A DNA stretch of 64,000 nucleotides from Lumbricus rubellus (taxonomy: Eukaryota > Annelida > Clitellata > Crassiclitellata > Lumbricidae): positions 770,326 through 834,325 of the forward strand of contig OX243825.1 in NCBI GenBank assembly GCA_945859605.1, read 5' to 3'. A model generated the notes under the pieces. The model was not told the origin of the DNA and searched no databases. It worked only from the letters and a program-made list of their open reading frames with translations. Position numbers and translations under genes: made by a program. Positions 46,033 through 56,657 of the stretch are shown one piece after another (position 1 is the first letter of the stretch; every line of letters starts with the position of its first letter).

Positions 46033-48183
46033 ATGCAGCCAGGGGGCGTTTCTCTAGGGACGACCGACCCAAACAATCTTCCGAAGTCCGTCACACGGGT
46101 TCTCCAGCATTCGATCCTGCAGCTGTGCAACGAGCACATCAGCTACAACCACACGCTGCAGGTCCTCGGTGTCCTCTGCCTCACCATTGACGACAAACAG
46201 CAGGAGCTCGTCGTCAAAGTCAACAACACACTCAAGAGAGTCAACCCAGTTACGCCGCCCAAGGACCCTCTGCCTTCTTTTCCACCTCCGGGCGTCCCAC
46301 GCTCCACAGTGGATCCGCCGGACCAGCAGTGCCTCCCTGCCTCCGTAGCCGCCTCAGACGTTGCGCTCATGTACGAGGGTAGCTGTCCCAACAATGGTGC
46401 CTTCTCTTCCCCATCTTCGGGGAACAGCCGGTCGATGGAACGGCGGAAGCATGGAACTACTAATCAGGGATCATCATCATCATCAGGGAGTGGCGCTGGT
46501 CGTAAAGGACACGGACGAAAGCAAACGAATCCAGTGCGAGTGAAACATGTTTACGACGAAGGAGACGGAGATATATCGGATGGAGATGTGCTTACGATTG
46601 AGCCGACACATCCACCAGAATCACCAGACACACACGACCAGAGTACACCGCCACCAGACACTCCGTTGAACGGAAGAGGGGAGAGCGGTGGTGTGTCGCA
46701 GTCGAACCTCAAGTCGATCGGGGGAATTCGAAAGGCGAAACGGAAACTCAATGAGATGTTTTCATCGTCAGATGGACGACCGAATTCAAGCAATAACCAC
46801 CACGAGGGAGGAGGTGTGTGTGGCGAAGGGACGTTTCATCCGGATTGTGGTGAGGACCTGTCAGGTGGTAGGAGGAGTCCGACCCGGACCATGGTCAGAC
46901 CAACGATGTGCGATGAGTCGGGCGAAGAGAGTCGAGGTAGCAGCAGTTGCAGTCGAAGACTTGTCGTCATCGCACCGGATGATGTGAGCAGTCCAGAGAA
47001 CCTGGAGGATCTGGGAACGCCGAACACGGACATGGGAGGGGCGCTCAACTTCAGCATGGGGGCGCTTAACGGTGGAACACCCCAGCCGCCAAAAAACGAT
47101 GGGGGCGGGGGTGGAATCGCAGGAGGGGGAGGAGGAGGTGGTAGTAGTGGAGGGGGAGCTCTTGCAGTTGCCAGCCTCGCTGCTGCTGCGATGGACTTTC
47201 AGAATGGCCTTCAGAACGACCTTAACGGAATCCGGATAAAGGAAGAGATCAAGAGCTACTATCCGCTGCATGGCTTCGACTTGCTGATGAACGCAAACAG
47301 TTTCGACGTCTCGCAGAATCTTGCCATCCACACGACGTTTCTTGACGACCGTAGATTCCTCCCAGCAGCAGCCGCCCACTGCGCGTCCATCTCCAACGGT
47401 CACCTCACTGCTTCACAGAACGTTGCCCTCAGTGCCGCTGCCGCTGCCGAACTGTGCTCTACCTCTCGTGGCTGCTACCTTAGCGATGCCTCGTCTGCTG
47501 TCCCACCCGGCAGCTTCCTCTTAGACGAAGCACGCCTTCGCAACATGGTGAACGGATTGTCCATGGCTCAAGTGGCCGTTGGTCCGGCGTCCTACACCAT
47601 CTCGAGCTGCCTTAAGGACGGTCTGACGATGCACCTCACGAAGACCCGCAACAAGGACCGGTCTCTGCTGGGTGGATCATCGTCATCGATGAAGGTGAAG
47701 GACATCATCATGTACGACGATTCTGCTCCACTGCACACGCAGAAGGGCAACAAGATCGAGGGCGACTTCATGCTTGACTCGCTCAACGTCGAAGGCAAGA
47801 AGCGACGTCGACGAACAGCGGAAGACGCGTTGACGTCGGAGGAGATCGCCGAATACATGGGATCGTGCGACAGAGGTCCGTGCAGCTTCAAGTGCAAGTA
47901 CTGCGGTGAGGTGTGCGCTGATTTATCGCGCTACTTCAATCACACGCTCATCAAGCACAACTCGTTTATCTGTCATCAATGCGGAAAGAACTTCACGACG
48001 AAGAGCTCGCTGTTGCGTCATCGTCCGATCCACACTGGAATGCGACGATTTGCGTGCAGCATCTGCAAGAAATCGTTCTATCGCAAGGACAAGTGCAAGG
48101 CGCACATCAAACGACATCTCGGAATTGGAACCGATCCACCGGAGAAATATCCTGCGCTGCCTCCAAGCCTTGCCAACGCCTGA
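46033..48183 (+). CDS. Three-finger C2H2 zinc-finger protein, 716 residues, family not recognised
   Basis: A probable nuclear DNA-binding regulator. The start has a good context (ACC before ATG) and is the first in-frame Met after the stop at 45934. Residues ~18-70 (SVTRVLQHSILQLCNEHISY onward to NTLKRV) form an ordered, probably helical segment. Residues ~75-585 are mostly disordered: Ser/Pro/Gly-rich stretches, a Gly run near 360-370 and two Ala-rich patches. IKEEIK (402-407) fits the SUMO-site pattern. KKRRRR (589-594) is a likely nuclear signal. Finger 1 is C621/C624/H637/H642 (four-residue His spacing); finger 2 is C647/C650/H663/H667; finger 3 is C675/C678/H691/H695, joined to finger 2 by a TGMRRFA linker resembling TGEKPF. 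The chain ends 21 residues later. There is no BTB, KRAB or SCAN domain in this exon, although a domain in upstream exons cannot be excluded. The sequence is GC-richer than its surroundings and has no frameshift. Confidence 0.95.
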   Translation: MQPGGVSLGTTDPNNLPKSVTRVLQHSILQLCNEHISYNHTLQVLGVLCLTIDDKQQELVVKVNNTLKRVNPVTPPKDPLPSFPPPGVPRSTVDPPDQQCLPASVAASDVALMYEGSCPNNGAFSSPSSGNSRSMERRKHGTTNQGSSSSSGSGAGRKGHGRKQTNPVRVKHVYDEGDGDISDGDVLTIEPTHPPESPDTHDQSTPPPDTPLNGRGESGGVSQSNLKSIGGIRKAKRKLNEMFSSSDGRPNSSNNHHEGGGVCGEGTFHPDCGEDLSGGRRSPTRTMVRPTMCDESGEESRGSSSCSRRLVVIAPDDVSSPENLEDLGTPNTDMGGALNFSMGALNGGTPQPPKNDGGGGGIAGGGGGGGSSGGGALAVASLAAAAMDFQNGLQNDLNGIRIKEEIKSYYPLHGFDLLMNANSFDVSQNLAIHTTFLDDRRFLPAAAAHCASISNGHLTASQNVALSAAAAAELCSTSRGCYLSDASSAVPPGSFLLDEARLRNMVNGLSMAQVAVGPASYTISSCLKDGLTMHLTKTRNKDRSLLGGSSSSMKVKDIIMYDDSAPLHTQKGNKIEGDFMLDSLNVEGKKRRRRTAEDALTSEEIAEYMGSCDRGPCSFKCKYCGEVCADLSRYFNHTLIKHNSFICHQCGKNFTTKSSLLRHRPIHTGMRRFACSICKKSFYRKDKCKAHIKRHLGIGTDPPEKYPALPPSLANA

Positions 48184-49435
48184 GTTCTTCTTCTTCTCCG
48201 CTGCTGATGTGGTTTCTTTGCGAACACGAATGTTGCCGTGATAGCTTCTTCTGCGAATTCTTTAGTTTTTGTTTTGTTTTTACGCTGGATGTTTGATGCC
48301 GTCATCGTGTCATCTTTTGCCCGCTCTTCTTCCTTTCCTCTCTCCTTCGAAGCCACTTTTCCTTGACTCTCCGTGGACCAGTCTCTCCATCGATTCTTCT
48401 CGGATGAAGTTCAAACAACAGCTTCAGAAAGCGACGTTTATCTGAAATATGACGTGGAATTCATCGAATCTTACCTCGTAAGCGAGAAATTGTTTGAATC
48501 TAATTTTATGGGCATTCTCTCGTTCGCTTCTTGTGGGATGAATATTGAATACGTTCGAAACGAGGAAGAGGAGAAAGTGAGAAGGATGTTGTGAGATGAG
48601 AGGCTTGTCTTTCGGATGACAATGTTCGATGACAATGTACGATGACGTGAAGAAGATTTGCCATTGAAGCACTTGATTTGATTCCGCACAAATATTCAAG
48701 TAAATTAAACAAGCAGCTGATTTGGACAGGGCTTGACCCGTGGACCACCCTCCCCTGGTCACTGAAATTCTGATGTGAATTTCATTCTGCAATGACCAGA
48801 TAGAACGGCGGAGTATGTATGTCAAGAGTGTATTCTTCTGTGTAAGACATCTTGGCATTGGTGCTTTAAATATCGTGAAAGGTATTTCAATTGGTAGTCA
48901 GGTATCTTCGCTATAATATCTCGTCAGGTCTTTGAATTATTATTATTATTATTGTAACGAATTGTAAATTTATGTGAGTAGAGTTGCGTGTAGGTAATTT
49001 ATTTGGGTATCTTTATTGGCTATCACCTTGAATAAGTGAGTGAATTGGAACTTGTATTGGTAAGCGAAGAAATGTGGCAATTATGGCTAAGTTTTCTTGT
49101 GTCTGTTCTTTTTTGCAGTTAATTTACTTGTGTGTATGTGTGTGTGTGTGTGTGTGTGCGTGTGCGTGTGTGTGTGAGCGTGTTGGAGACTTTCTTAGAG
49201 ACTTTGAGGCCAATGTTTCTTTTGGTTTAAAAATTAGTGTAGACTACTTTGATGTTGCCTAAAGTTCTCTCTTTCTTTGACTTGCCTATACTGTGGCGTT
49301 TTTATGTACCTCGCAAACAATAGGGTAGAGACAGAAGATTTTTGCAGTTTTAGATCTCGACTTTCAATCGTATTTTGTGACCAGTTTGCAACTCTGTGGG
49401 TTTATTTGCCAAGTTTTGTGTGCATCCTGTTAGTC
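48184..49435. other. Probable 3' UTR and 3' flank of the zinc-finger gene
   Basis: An ATTAAA at 48704-48709 is the nearest plausible polyadenylation signal, about 520 bases after the stop. No AATAAA was noticed on the + strand until 56902. (GT)n lies at 49133-49175. The frames here overlap on several strands and carry no domain. Confidence 0.45.
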
Positions 49436-49710
49436 AGAACATACTTGTCCTTCTCCAATGAGGCCATACTTGTTCTTCTCCAGTGAGGCTGTCCTTGTTC
49501 TTTCTGTTAGGCCATCTTTGTCCTTCTCCAATGAGGCCATACTTGTCCTTATTCAATGAGTCCATACTTGTCCTTATCCAATGAGGCCATACTTGCCCTT
49601 CTCCAATGAGGCCATACTTGTCCTTATTCAATGAGGCCATACTTGTCCTTATCCAATGAGTCCATACTTGTCCTTCTCCAATGAGGCCATACTTGTCCTT
49701 ATCCAATCCT
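49436..49710 (+). repeat. 25-bp minisatellite
   Basis: About 11 units of AATGAGGCCATACTTGTCCT plus TMTCC, with recurring variants (GAGTCC for GAGGCC; CTTCTCC, CTTATCC and CTTATTC). The 95-codon minus frame is a repeat translation (WPHWIRTSM). Confidence 0.93.
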
Positions 49711-51622
49711 TTGTAAGTCATGGCGTTGGCATGACAGTCATCATGAGAAATTCTTCTTCCTCTTCTTTACTCTATGCTTGTTTGACTGCATTTGCCGCTA
49801 GGTGTCTCTACTCTACCAAGGGTCGTGATGAATATTCATGAGGTAGGAAGGCTGGCAAGCTGCAGCAATGGCATTAATGAATAACTGTTTCTGATTATGA
49901 GACAGAACAGACAGACCTACCGCCACACCGCATTCAATGCACTGTGTCCGTAATTTATTTGTAAGCTCCTGCTCTGCAAAAGTATTCACTTCAACTAGTT
50001 TTTGTTTTTCTGTTTTTGCGTGAATTCGGTTATGAATATTTCGTAATTTGTATAAATTGAATTTAATTTAATTATGTTTTATTTGGTTGAAATCTGGCTT
50101 GCAGATTAATCTGTGATGGTTGTGAATTATGGAATATTATTGCTGATCGTGGTCAACTGGTCATCTTCCTGCTTGCCCTCTCTCTCTCTCGTCAGCTTGT
50201 GATCATGCCGCTTGTTTTAGTATTATTAATTAACTAATTATTAACTAATAATTAACTAATTATTGGTTGGTTTAATTCAATGGTAAATCAAAGTCAATTC
50301 TGTCTTGTCATTGGTCAATTATTTGCTGTTTAGTCATTTCTGTTGGTCACTTTCTGGTCATCTTGGCCAGTTGTTGACCATTTTGTCTTCAAGTCAATAG
50401 TTCTGGTCAAATGTCTGTTTGTGTTGGTTGATGTTTGGCTCGTATTTGGTCGTTTCTGAGTTGTGCTCAGTTTTCTCAGATTGCATTCTTTTCATTGGTT
50501 GTTTTGTTTGCAAATTCTGGGTCATTTCTGGTCATTTGTTGTATTTATTGGTTATTTCTAGTGATTACTGGTCATTTGGTCATTTAATTGTGACCGTTGT
50601 TGGTCTGGTCATCATTTGGTTCTAAACTGGTTTGTATGATATGGATATTTGGGTCAGTTGATCTTATGAGGTATTTGGGTCAGATGAGGTCATATTTTTG
50701 ATGCTGACGGTTTTGAGTTATATGAGAAAATGAGAAAGAGGTGTGTATGGAGGAGAGCGAGAGAGAGGGAGTAAGACACGAAGACAGACAGACAGACAGA
50801 CAGAGAGCTGTCAGTTTCTCATTGAGCTTTAATTATGATTCTATTTATGATTGGTTGTTTATGAAAATTAAACAATGCTATATTGTTAACAATGCCTATT
50901 GTGCATCCACCACATTGTCACTGGTTCTTGTACCTGAAAAGAGGAAGAGAAATGCGCATGGCTGTCTATGGAGCTTGAGTGGGGTTGATGAGGGTAAAGG
51001 GTTTATGATCCCTGCTGGCTGTGGGGTGGGGTGATGGGTTGGAGGAGGGTGGGCACATGCTGATGAGAACTAGTCATAATTTATGATAATTTATGATAAT
51101 TTATTCATAATCAACGGCATTTGGTTGAGTTTTATGCATGGGGCGAGGGTTGTACGCTGTTGTCATCTTCTCTAATGCTGGTTGTTTTGTTGTTGTCTCG
51201 GCATTGCCACCATTGCCACCACATGTGTTGTCAAATTGCCCACGAATAATTATTTCGTTTTATTCGGTTTTTGTTTTGTTTTTCGGGTGGAATTCTGAAG
51301 GAGGAAATGAGTTGTTCGGGTTTGACTGGAACGTCCCATAGGGAGAGTTTCATCTATCTATGATGATTGCTTACCCTAACAATAACAATAATAATTAACA
51401 ATTCTGCTTAATTAATAACAATAGTAATTGTTAATTACTTAATGATTTTATGATTTTGATGCTGTGGTTTAAACCGGGGTGGAGAGTTGTGTGGCTATCT
51501 CTTCTGTTGATTTTTTTAAAGGGAATTGGGTGAATGGGTGTTGAATGGGGGTTCCCAAAGTTTTATCTATTGTTTGGGTGTGCCTTGTTGGTCGAGGGGT
51601 TGTTTTTGAAAACACCCCAATT
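49711..51622. other. No gene; T/G-rich sequence with TGGTCA words
   Basis: 50280-50640 has many irregular copies of TTCTGGTCATTT- and TTGGTCA-type words. (CAGA)n lies at 50783-50802. The composition is strongly G/T-skewed on the + strand. No exon recognised. Confidence 0.55.
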
Positions 51623-51634
51623 AACCCTTGTACA

Positions 51635-52024
51635 TGGACAATGAGAAAGGATGACATAAGAAGATTGGAGGCTTTCGAAATGTGGATTTGGCGGAGAATG
51701 AAGCGTGTCAGCTGGAGGGAGCACAAGACGAACGAAGAAATACTGCAGATGGTGGGAGAGGAAAGATCAATGCTGGAGACAATACGGAGACGACAGAGAA
51801 ACTGGATTGGCCACATCATGAGGAGTGACACCATAGTACGAGATATCATCAAGGAAGAATGGAGGGGAAAAAGACAAGAGGAAGACCAAGAACAATGCTA
51901 CTGGACTGGATGATGACAAAGGACGGTTACAGAGGGCTAAAGATGGATGCACAGAACAGATATGCGTGGCGTCATTGGACATATGAACCTGCCTGACGGC
52001 AGAGAACCAAAGAAGAAGAAGAAG
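51635..52024 (+). pseudogene. 5'-truncated LINE (RTE-type endonuclease/RT element), ORF C-terminus
   Basis: The frame reads RRLEAFEMWIWRRMKRVSWR and then HKTNEEILQMV, followed by RRRQRNWIGHIMR, the usual C-terminal part of RTE-type reverse-transcriptase ORFs. A one-base shift near 51868 moves the ending into the next frame ([20 protein letters not shown], then [17 protein letters not shown]). It ends in a (GAA)n tail. Twelve-base flanks AACCCTTGTACA (51623-51634) and AACCTTTGTACA (52025-52036) form a target duplication with one mismatch. Confidence 0.92.
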
Positions 52025-52036
52025 AACCTTTGTACA

Positions 52037-52790
52037 CTGTTTCTTAAAAGAGGTTTGTGACATCAATTGGTAGCCTGGTTTTGCATGCTTACTTGTCTTA
52101 ACTGAATTCGATAATTAGTTAGTTGTTATTTTGTGATCATTTATTTATAAATATCTTATTACTGGATTTTCTGGTAGCTTCATTTCTGTTACAAGCAGAA
52201 CTTTGCAATTGGTTCAAGTTTCCTCTTCATTCGCCAGGTGGCCATAGTTGTTGGCGCATTTATATGTTGGCCTCAGCTGTGTCTATTAACTGATTCTCTT
52301 GTCATTTACCATCTCAAGCTTTGTTAATAATAATTATTATGTGGCTATTTGGGGTCCTTATTATGTAGGGCCTGCCATCCTATTTTGCGAGAGCCCTATT
52401 TTCTGTGGCCTAGTTGTGAGCCTAATTTTGCATGCCCTAATTTATGAACCCTAATTTATGATGTCCTAATTTATTATTCCTAATTTATGACCATGGTTTT
52501 TAACTGTCCACGCTGTTTTTTGCCCAGAGCTGCCCGCATAAATTATCACTGTTTCACTCTGCCTCAACTTGTTCAAGACTTGTAGTAAAGTCTCACAGGT
52601 CACAATGTTGTCCACTTGTGCTTTTATGTTCTGGACAAGCTCTGTCGTACCCTCGAGAAGATAACTAATTTAATGTCAACGACGCTATCAAATGCTTTGG
52701 ATTCTTTCTGGTGACGTATTTTATGACACCTTCCTCAATGTCCTATGTTCTCAATTTGTGTTGTAAACCGTTTCAATTTCTATAAGCATA
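52037..52790. other. No gene; short CCTAATTTATGA repeats
   Basis: 52410-52500 contains four to five copies of CCTAATTTATGA-like words. The rest is T-rich, without a coding frame. Confidence 0.6.
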
Positions 52791-52795
52791 GAAAT

Positions 52796-52890
52796 GTATT
52801 ATATTATAATATTTGTATTATATTATAATATTTGTATTATATTATAATATTTGAATTATATTATAATATTTGTATTATATTATAATATTT
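52796..52890 (+). repeat. 19-bp AT-rich tandem repeat
   Basis: About five units of TATTATATTATAATATTTG; each unit is itself nearly palindromic. Confidence 0.92.
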
Positions 52891-53037
52891 TAGTTGATTA
52901 TTTATTGATTAATTAGCCATTCCATTTGAAGAATCTCTCTGATCTACGCAGGTTGTATCTTTTCTGTAGGTAATTAGGTAATTAGGTTAGAAATTTATCT
53001 TAAGAAGTGATGATTTTTATTACTCATAATCATAGAA

Positions 53038-53127
53038 CAATGGGTTAATCATTAATCATGATGGGTTAATCATTAATCATGATGGGTTAATCATTAATCA
53101 TGATGGATTAATCATTAATCATGATTG
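53038..53127 (+). repeat. 21-bp tandem repeat
   Basis: Four units of GGGTTAATCATTAATCATGAT, the last with GGATTAATC. Confidence 0.92.
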
Positions 53128-53842
53128 ATCAACAGAAGAGATAGCGATGCAGGCTGAGGAAAATTTTTTGTTGAAAAATGCAAATTTTGACAGTGTTTTT
53201 TGTGAATATTTAAAACCTCTTTTTGCTGAAGCTGGTTAATGAATGTGTAAAAAGAAGATTGCAGATGTTGAGTTTCCTGTTGGCATTGTTAAGTTTTTGA
53301 TAAATTGTCATTTTCTTTGTTGGATTGTGGTGTCCTCTTGTGAACATTTGTGAATTTGTGTTTATGTTTTTTTTTATGTGAAGCAGTTTTTGGCTGGATT
53401 TACAAAATATCAGCTGAGTTGTTTTGAAAATAACGACTTTTGTTTGCATGTAAACCAAACAGTGTGACTGGTTTGGAAATGCTTGTTTCAGAATTGTCAT
53501 TTGTGGCAGTCTGAAGACTTCTCGAGAATTCAGCACTTTTTATTTTCAAAGGAATTCTGATATGTCTGAAAATTGTTCTTTTGGTTTTTGTTGTTGATTT
53601 TATTTTAGTGATATTTGATGTTGCTAGAACATAGAACAATGATGATGATAATGATGAGTAATATTTGCGAAAGTCTGTGAACGAGAGAGAAATTATTGCA
53701 AAGTCTGTCAGTCTGTCCATGTTGCCTTAACTGTGTGTTTTAATCGTGTACCAAAGGAGTGGCTTCATTCGATTTTGCCCACTCTCTCTCTCTTTTTGCG
53801 TGGGTCTTAAAACATTTTCAAATCTAGCTTCTGGATGTTTTG
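53128..53842. other. No gene seen
   Basis: Strongly T-rich (+ strand) DNA. The two ~107-codon minus-strand frames (53210-53720) are Lys/Asn/Thr-rich, unrecognised and most likely chance. Confidence 0.55.
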
Positions 53843-54762
53843 ACTTGTAATGCATTATTACTTGTAATGTAGTTACTTGTAACGTAAGTGTTTGAAATGC
53901 ATTATTACTTGTAATGTAGTTACTTGTAACGTAAGTGTTTGTAATGCATTATTACTTGTAATGTAGTTACTTGTAACGTAAGTGTTTGTAATGCATTATT
54001 ACTTGTAATGTAGTTACTTGTAACGTAAGTGCTTGTAATGCATTATTACTTGTAATGTAGTTACTTGTAACGTAAGTGCTTGTAATGCATTATTACTTGT
54101 AATGTAGTTACTTGTAACGTAAGTGTTTGTAATGCATTATTACTTGTAATGTAGTTACTTGTAACGTAAGTGTTTGTAATGCATTATTACTTGTAATGTA
54201 GTTACTTGTAACGTAAGTGCTTGTAATGCATTATTACTTGTAATGTAGTTACTTGTAACGTAAGTGCTTGTAATGCATTATTACTTGTAATGTAGTTACT
54301 TGTAACGTAAGTGTTTGTAATGCATTATTACTTGTAATGTAGTTACTTGTAACGTAAGTGTTTGTAATGCATTATTACTTGTAATGTAGTTACTTGTAAC
54401 GTAAGTGCTTGTAATGCATTATTACTTGTAATGTAGTTACTTGTAACGTAAGTGCTTGTAATGCATTATTACTTGTAATGTAGTTACTTGTAACGTAAGT
54501 GCTTGTAATGCATTATTACTTGTAATGTAGTTACTTGTAACGTAAGTGCTTGTAATGCATTATTACTTGTAATGTAGTTACTTGTAACGTAAGTGCTTGT
54601 AATGCATTATTACTTGTAATGTAGTTACTTGTAACGTAAGTGCTTGTAATGCATTATTACTTGTAATGTAGTTACTTGTAACGTAAGTGCTTGTAATGCA
54701 TTATTACTTGTAATGTAGTTACTTGTAACGTAAGTGCTTGTAATGCATTATTACTTGTAATG
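53843..54762 (+). repeat. 47-bp satellite-like array, ~19.5 copies, with sub-repeat structure
   Basis: Each unit has three related parts of 17, 15 and 15 bases: TAATGCATTATTACTTG, TAATGTAGTTACTTG and TAACGTAAGTGYTTG. Units are almost identical except for the Y position and one early TAA/AAA change. Homogeneity of this degree implies recent amplification. Flanks are single-copy-looking and the array ends sharply at TAATGTTAATTGG. Confidence 0.97.
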
Positions 54763-55908
54763 TTAATTGGTTAATTCTTCAATTTCTTCGTTCTAAGCTC
54801 CAGTGGGTCAAGTAATATCCCTCAGTTATAACTCTCGCAATCCTAACTCGTTGGTCTACTAATAATTGTTGATGTCTTATGTTGCTGTTCTGTATGTTTT
54901 TCAGTTTATGTTGGTCACGAGTTGGATTGCCAAACAGTTACTTAGTTATTGGCAACTTCACCTGAGTTAGGCTGACGTGTGCTTGACGCTTTTCCAATAA
55001 TTGAGTTTTCGGTTGAATAGAGTTGGCAGTTTTTCATCCAGGGAGTTAGGGTGGAAACCTTTTTCCAAGTGAGTTACGAGGATTTGGAGTTTGATTTTTT
55101 CCAGTCAACTTTTGGAAATATGGTGTCATTGAATTGATTGTTATCGATCTGTGATTTGATAAGCAGATAGTTAATGTTGAACTGCCAGCAGAACAAATGA
55201 TTTGTTCGTTCACTGGCTTCCAACCCACGAGAGTGGTATGGAGAATGGTATGGCCCGACTGTGGTAAGCTGTAATAGAAAGAATGAGGTAGAAGAATGGC
55301 AGATTTAGAGGAATGGCAGTGGTAGAGACATTGGCAGTCTTAGAGGAATGGCAGTTAATAGCCAATACATATTATAGTGACACTAGTCTGCCCATTTGAA
55401 GTCGATTTTTTCTTAGGTCAGGTTTTTCGGTGAATTTAATAATGCGGCGTGACTTTATTTAACCGTTTTAAACGCCATTGGTGACAATCCATCAGCTGAT
55501 AATAATTGATTATCTAGGTTTTACTCGTTTCTGTAAATATTTTGCCTCTCAGCAAGATGCAGTGAACAGTTTGATAAGTATTTTATTTAAATTAAGGCGT
55601 GTGTGTATGCGTGGCATTGAGTGCTGTCCTTAATGCAGTGATGCCATACCTGTGTATATGTGTGAATATTGTCGTGTTTTTTTGCTGATGCTGCACAGGC
55701 TTTGTATTAAGTTATTCTAGAAGGTGTTTGGTTGCTTATGATGTTTTGGTGTTGGTTCACTTTAATGGCCATTGTGACCAGTTTTAAGAACTGATTGGAG
55801 GGCTGTGCGAAAGGTTTTCTGGTTTGCCCTGATAGACAACGTTATGATGGATGTTAAACTGTTGTTAGTTGTTAACAAGCAAAATGTCTTTGTTGGGTTT
55901 GGAAATGC
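54763..55908. other. No gene seen
   Basis: G/T-rich DNA; 55260-55350 contains AGAGGAATGGCAGT duplications. No exon. Confidence 0.55.
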
Positions 55909-56057
55909 CCATGGGCGTGGTTAGGGGTTTCCGGGTTAAAGCCCCCGAAAAGTATAATTTCTTAAATGTGTAAACTAATTCTGTGTATTTTTGCAGATAT
56001 GTTTGTTGGAGCCCTCGAAATTGACCGCCCCCAATTGTTTCTGGGTGCGCCACTGGA
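55909..56057. mobile_element. Decayed MITE candidate
   Basis: The left end has GGGCGTGG...GGGTTAAAGCCCCCGAAA. The right end read inward has CCAGTGGCGCACCCAGAAAC and later GGGCTCC. The pattern (GTGGCG-type terminus plus subterminal GGGGC blocks) resembles 30629-30765, but the ends match only partly and no target duplication is evident. Confidence 0.4.
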
Positions 56058-56317
56058 AATGTCTTTTCTTACACCAAATTCCCTGGAAAAATTTAAGCGA
56101 AATTAATTTTTTAACTATATAATTTATGCATGTACATTGTACAATGTACATTCCAACACTTTACATACATATAATTATAAGTTATATTTGGTGCAAGTTC
56201 GTAGGTTGGAATTTTTGTGCAAACGGAGAAGAGTTGATAAGATTTTGTTTGAAGAAAGTTTGTTGATGATTGTGTTGAAAGTAGACTTGGTCATATTTAT
56301 CTATTCACGATCATCAA

Positions 56318-56380
56318 CGCGCGGACGCGGTCGCCTACCACGTCCGCGCGTCGGGCGACGTCCGCGCGCCGATTGGTCAG
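56318..56380. promoter_or_regulatory. CpG-rich palindromic patch
   Basis: CGCGGACG, CGTCCGCGCG and GACGTCCGCGCG occur within 60 bases of AT-rich surroundings, in both orientations. ATTGG (an inverted CCAAT box) and CAGCTG follow. It may be a small promoter or a transposon remnant; unproved. Confidence 0.3.
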
Positions 56381-56564
56381 CTGTAAAAGTTGGTTATCAC
56401 TTTTTCCTTTCTATTTATTCGTTGTTTTGATGATTATATTTCCGTAATATTTATACATAGCGTCTTGTGATTGCAACGTAGGTAAAGGGTTTTATTCTTC
56501 GCGTTTTAGCTTGTTTTTCTTCTGTTCGAATCTGTAAATTATCTGCTGTGGATTTGCGCCTCTC

Positions 56565-56657
56565 TGTCAGTCTGTTTATGTCTGTCTGTGTGTCTGTCTC
56601 TGTCTGTCTGTCTGTCTGTCTGTCTCTGTCTGTCTGTCTGTTTCTGTCTGTCTGTGC
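56565..56657 (+). repeat. (TGTC)n microsatellite
   Basis: TCTG/TGTC tetranucleotides with few interruptions, the same motif as at 35950-36285. Confidence 0.92.

Noticed and set aside
53400..53720. Two ~107-codon minus-strand frames near the 47-bp array
   Set aside because: Lys/Asn/Thr-rich with no recognisable domain; T-rich + strand makes minus-strand stops rarer, so chance is likely.
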